From Bacillota bacterium (GTDB lineage Bacteria > Bacillota > Clostridia > Christensenellales > SZUA-584): 6,722 nt of DNA. The position numbers were made by a program, and so were the translations under genes. The stretch spans positions 1 through 6,722 of the forward strand of contig JAEZNC010000035.1 in NCBI GenBank assembly GCA_023441905.1, in the 5' to 3' direction. This document shows, one piece after another, positions 5,068 to 6,722 of this stretch (within the stretch, counting starts at the first letter, position 1; every line of letters begins with the position of its first letter). The notes beneath the pieces are model-generated. The model had not been told where the DNA came from, made no database searches, and saw only the letters and a list, made by a program, of their open reading frames with translations.

Positions 5068-6024
5068 ATGAAAAAAGTGTTGTTAATCGTCATCATTGCA
5101 GCTTTAATTGTCACGCTGCTCGGCTGCGCACCCGCCAGCTCTGCTGCGGATAATAACGGCAGCGGCTTAAATATAGTCACCACTATATTTCCGCCGTATG
5201 ATTTTGCGCGCGCGATCACGGGCGGGAATGCCAATTTGACGATGCTGATCGATCCGGGTGCGGAGGTGCACACGTTCGACCCCACACCTGACGACATCAT
5301 CAGCATACAAAACGCCGATGTTTTTATCTACACCGGCGGTGAGAACGACGCATGGGTCGATCAGGTGCTCAAATCGACTGACACAAGCCATATGACGGTG
5401 CTGCGGATGATGGACGCTGTGATACCCGTGGAAGAGGAAACGGTGGAGGGCATGCAGAGCGGGCATGAAGAAACCGGAGAGAGTGAAGAGGGGCCCGAAT
5501 ACGACGAACACATTTGGACGTCGCCTAAGAATGCGATGCTCATTATTGATTATATCGCCGACGCGCTGAAAAAAGCCGACAGCGCAAACGCGGCGGCATA
5601 TGAAAAGAATGCCGCTGATTATATTACCAAGATCAGCGAGCTGGACAACGAGATGCAGGCCGTTTCGGATGCATCGCCAACCAAAATGCTGATCGTTGCG
5701 GATCGCTTTCCGTTCCGGTATCTGACGGAAGAATTCGGCCTGGATTACCGTGCGGCATTCGCCGGCTGCACCAGCGAATCAGAGGTCAGTGCGGGCACGC
5801 TTGCCTTTCTGATTGATACGGTGAGAGAAAGCGGCATTAAGTATGTCTATTATATCGAGTTCAGCAATCAGGCAGTGGCCAAAGCCGTCTGTGAGCAGAC
5901 GGGCACGCAAATGCTGCTGCTGCATTCATGCCACAATGTGACGCGGGACGACTTTGAGACGGGCGTGACTTATTTACAGCTGATGCAGGGCAACCTTGAG
6001 AACTTAAAGAAGGGGCTAAAATAA
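5068..6024 (+). CDS. znuA: Metal ABC transporter substrate-binding lipoprotein, ZnuA-like
   Basis: This 318-residue protein captures Zn (possibly Mn) outside the membrane and delivers it to the ABC permease. A lipoprotein signal, MKKVLLIVIIAALIVTLLGC, ends in the lipobox LLGC with acylated C20. The mature part has the cluster 9 features: IVTTIFPPYDFARAI (36-50), GAEVHTFDP with ligand H68 (64-72), an acidic loop (122-147, ten or more Glu/Asp and H133) where other ZnuA proteins have a His-rich loop, and DEHIWTSPKNA with ligand H148. The third His region reads ADRFPFRYL (211-219), without the usual HDAFGYF-type histidine, and the C-terminus has LHSCHN (285-290). The frame is open from 4996, but ATG 5068 is chosen because AAGGAG (5053-5058) precedes it and the signal peptide begins there. 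It is co-transcribed with zur and the ATPase 4 bp downstream. Confidence 0.88.
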   Translation: MKKVLLIVIIAALIVTLLGCAPASSAADNNGSGLNIVTTIFPPYDFARAITGGNANLTMLIDPGAEVHTFDPTPDDIISIQNADVFIYTGGENDAWVDQVLKSTDTSHMTVLRMMDAVIPVEEETVEGMQSGHEETGESEEGPEYDEHIWTSPKNAMLIIDYIADALKKADSANAAAYEKNAADYITKISELDNEMQAVSDASPTKMLIVADRFPFRYLTEEFGLDYRAAFAGCTSESEVSAGTLAFLIDTVRESGIKYVYYIEFSNQAVAKAVCEQTGTQMLLLHSCHNVTRDDFETGVTYLQLMQGNLENLKKGLK

Positions 6025-6028
6025 AAAA

Positions 6029-6722
6029 ATGGCGCTGATTCACTGCGAGAACGTGACCATGAAATATGACGGACAGACGGCTGTGGATGCCATCAGCTTT
6101 GATGTGGAGCCGGGTGATTATCTGTGCATCGTCGGCGAGAACGGCAGCGGCAAAAGCACGCTGATCAAAGGTCTGCTGGGCCTTTTAAAACCGGTGAGCG
6201 GGAAAATTACCTTTGACGGCATTGCCCGGCATGAAATCGGATATCTGCCGCAGCAGACGATGGCGCAGAGAGATTTTCCGGCGAGCGTCTATGAGGTGGT
6301 GCTTTCGGGGTGCCTGCGCCGCGGTTTTACGTTTTTCGGCAAAGGAGACAAGCGCCGCGCTCAGGACAACATGGCGCTTCTCGGCATCTGCGATATTCAG
6401 AAGAAATGCTACCGTGAGCTTTCGGGCGGCCAACAGCAGCGCGTATTGCTGGCCCGTGCGCTCTGCGCCACCAAAAAGCTGCTGCTGCTCGACGAGCCGG
6501 TGGCCGGGCTCGACCCCGTGATTACGGCCGAGCTTTATGCGCTGATCAAAGAGCTGAACCAAACCGGTATCACCGTGATGATGGTGTCTCACGATATCAG
6601 AAGCGCGGTGCAGTACGGAAACCGGATTCTGCACATGGCGATGCAAAGCGCGTTTTTTGGTTCCACGCAGGATTATTTGGCCACACCGATAGGCCGGAGG
6701 ATGATGGGGGACTTTTGCGATG
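6029..6722 (+). CDS. znuC: Metal ABC transporter ATP-binding protein, ZnuC-like (cut by window edge)
   Basis: This ATPase powers the zinc importer. The first 231 codons are present, beginning MALIHCENVTMKYDG. Visible motifs are Walker A GENGSGKST (36-44), the Q-loop YLPQQ (72-76), the signature LSGGQQQR (131-138), Walker B LLLLDEP (151-157), the D-loop AGLDP (159-163) and the H-loop with H188 (VSHD). All catalytic residues are intact, and the family is usually 220-260 residues long, so little is missing. The start ATG is 4 bp after the znuA stop; AAGAAGGGG (6007-6015) lies somewhat far upstream, so translational coupling with znuA is likely. The membrane permease gene (znuB) is expected just beyond the edge; an ATG at 6720-6722 could be its start, but this cannot be judged. 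Confidence 0.9.
   Translation, partial: MALIHCENVTMKYDGQTAVDAISFDVEPGDYLCIVGENGSGKSTLIKGLLGLLKPVSGKITFDGIARHEIGYLPQQTMAQRDFPASVYEVVLSGCLRRGFTFFGKGDKRRAQDNMALLGICDIQKKCYRELSGGQQQRVLLARALCATKKLLLLDEPVAGLDPVITAELYALIKELNQTGITVMMVSHDIRSAVQYGNRILHMAMQSAFFGSTQDYLATPIGRRMMGDFCD

Noticed and set aside
6185..6646. Open frames on both strands inside the ABC ATPase gene
   Set aside because: They are shadows of the frame carrying Walker A, signature and Walker B motifs.

Overview
The window looks like chromosomal DNA from a member of the Firmicutes, most likely a clostridial (Oscillospiraceae-like) anaerobe. The reasons are strong AGGAGG-type ribosome binding sites, GTG and TTG starts next to ATG, sigma-A-like promoters in short AT-rich gaps, and protein families typical of that group: a CadA-type metal ATPase, a short ROK regulator paired with a fucose-permease-like MFS protein, a stand-alone TfoX C-terminal domain, and a Fur-family regulator in front of a zinc ABC importer. 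The species assignment is inference; no RNA gene is present to support it.

Layout. Positions 1-1124 (minus) hold the N-terminal 374 residues of a P1B-type heavy-metal efflux ATPase that continues beyond the left edge. Its leader carries a promoter and an ArsR/SmtB-like operator. A divergent promoter drives a two-gene plus-strand operon: a ROK-family regulator (1299-2291) and a 12-helix MFS permease (2309-3478). A 179-bp convergent gap with a long imperfect hairpin follows. Then comes a minus-strand pair, a flavodoxin-like protein (3909-4373) and a TfoX C-terminal-domain protein (3658-3912), which overlap by ATGA. From a shared divergent promoter region, a plus-strand operon runs to the right edge: a Zur-like Fur-family repressor (4549-4983), a zinc-binding lipoprotein (5068-6024) and an ABC ATPase (6029 onward, cut by the window end).

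How the genes work together. Both ends of the window concern transition metals: export of Zn/Cd/Pb on the left and high-affinity Zn (or Mn) import on the right. A perfect 7-1-7 inverted repeat, the geometry of Fur-family boxes, lies just downstream of the zur promoter, so the importer operon is probably self-repressed when zinc is plentiful. The efflux gene carries a different operator type, suggesting a separate metal-induced repressor encoded outside the window. The ROK/MFS pair in the middle looks like a sugar- or sugar-derivative-responsive uptake unit, with a striking inverted repeat centred on the ribosome binding site of the regulator.

No CRISPR array, insertion sequence, tRNA, rRNA or obvious prophage feature was seen. 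Nothing here proves a new system. The most notable points are the operator and hairpin at the ROK start codon, the non-canonical metal-ligand set of the ZnuA-like protein, the cysteine-less ROK domain, and the structured convergent intergenic region.
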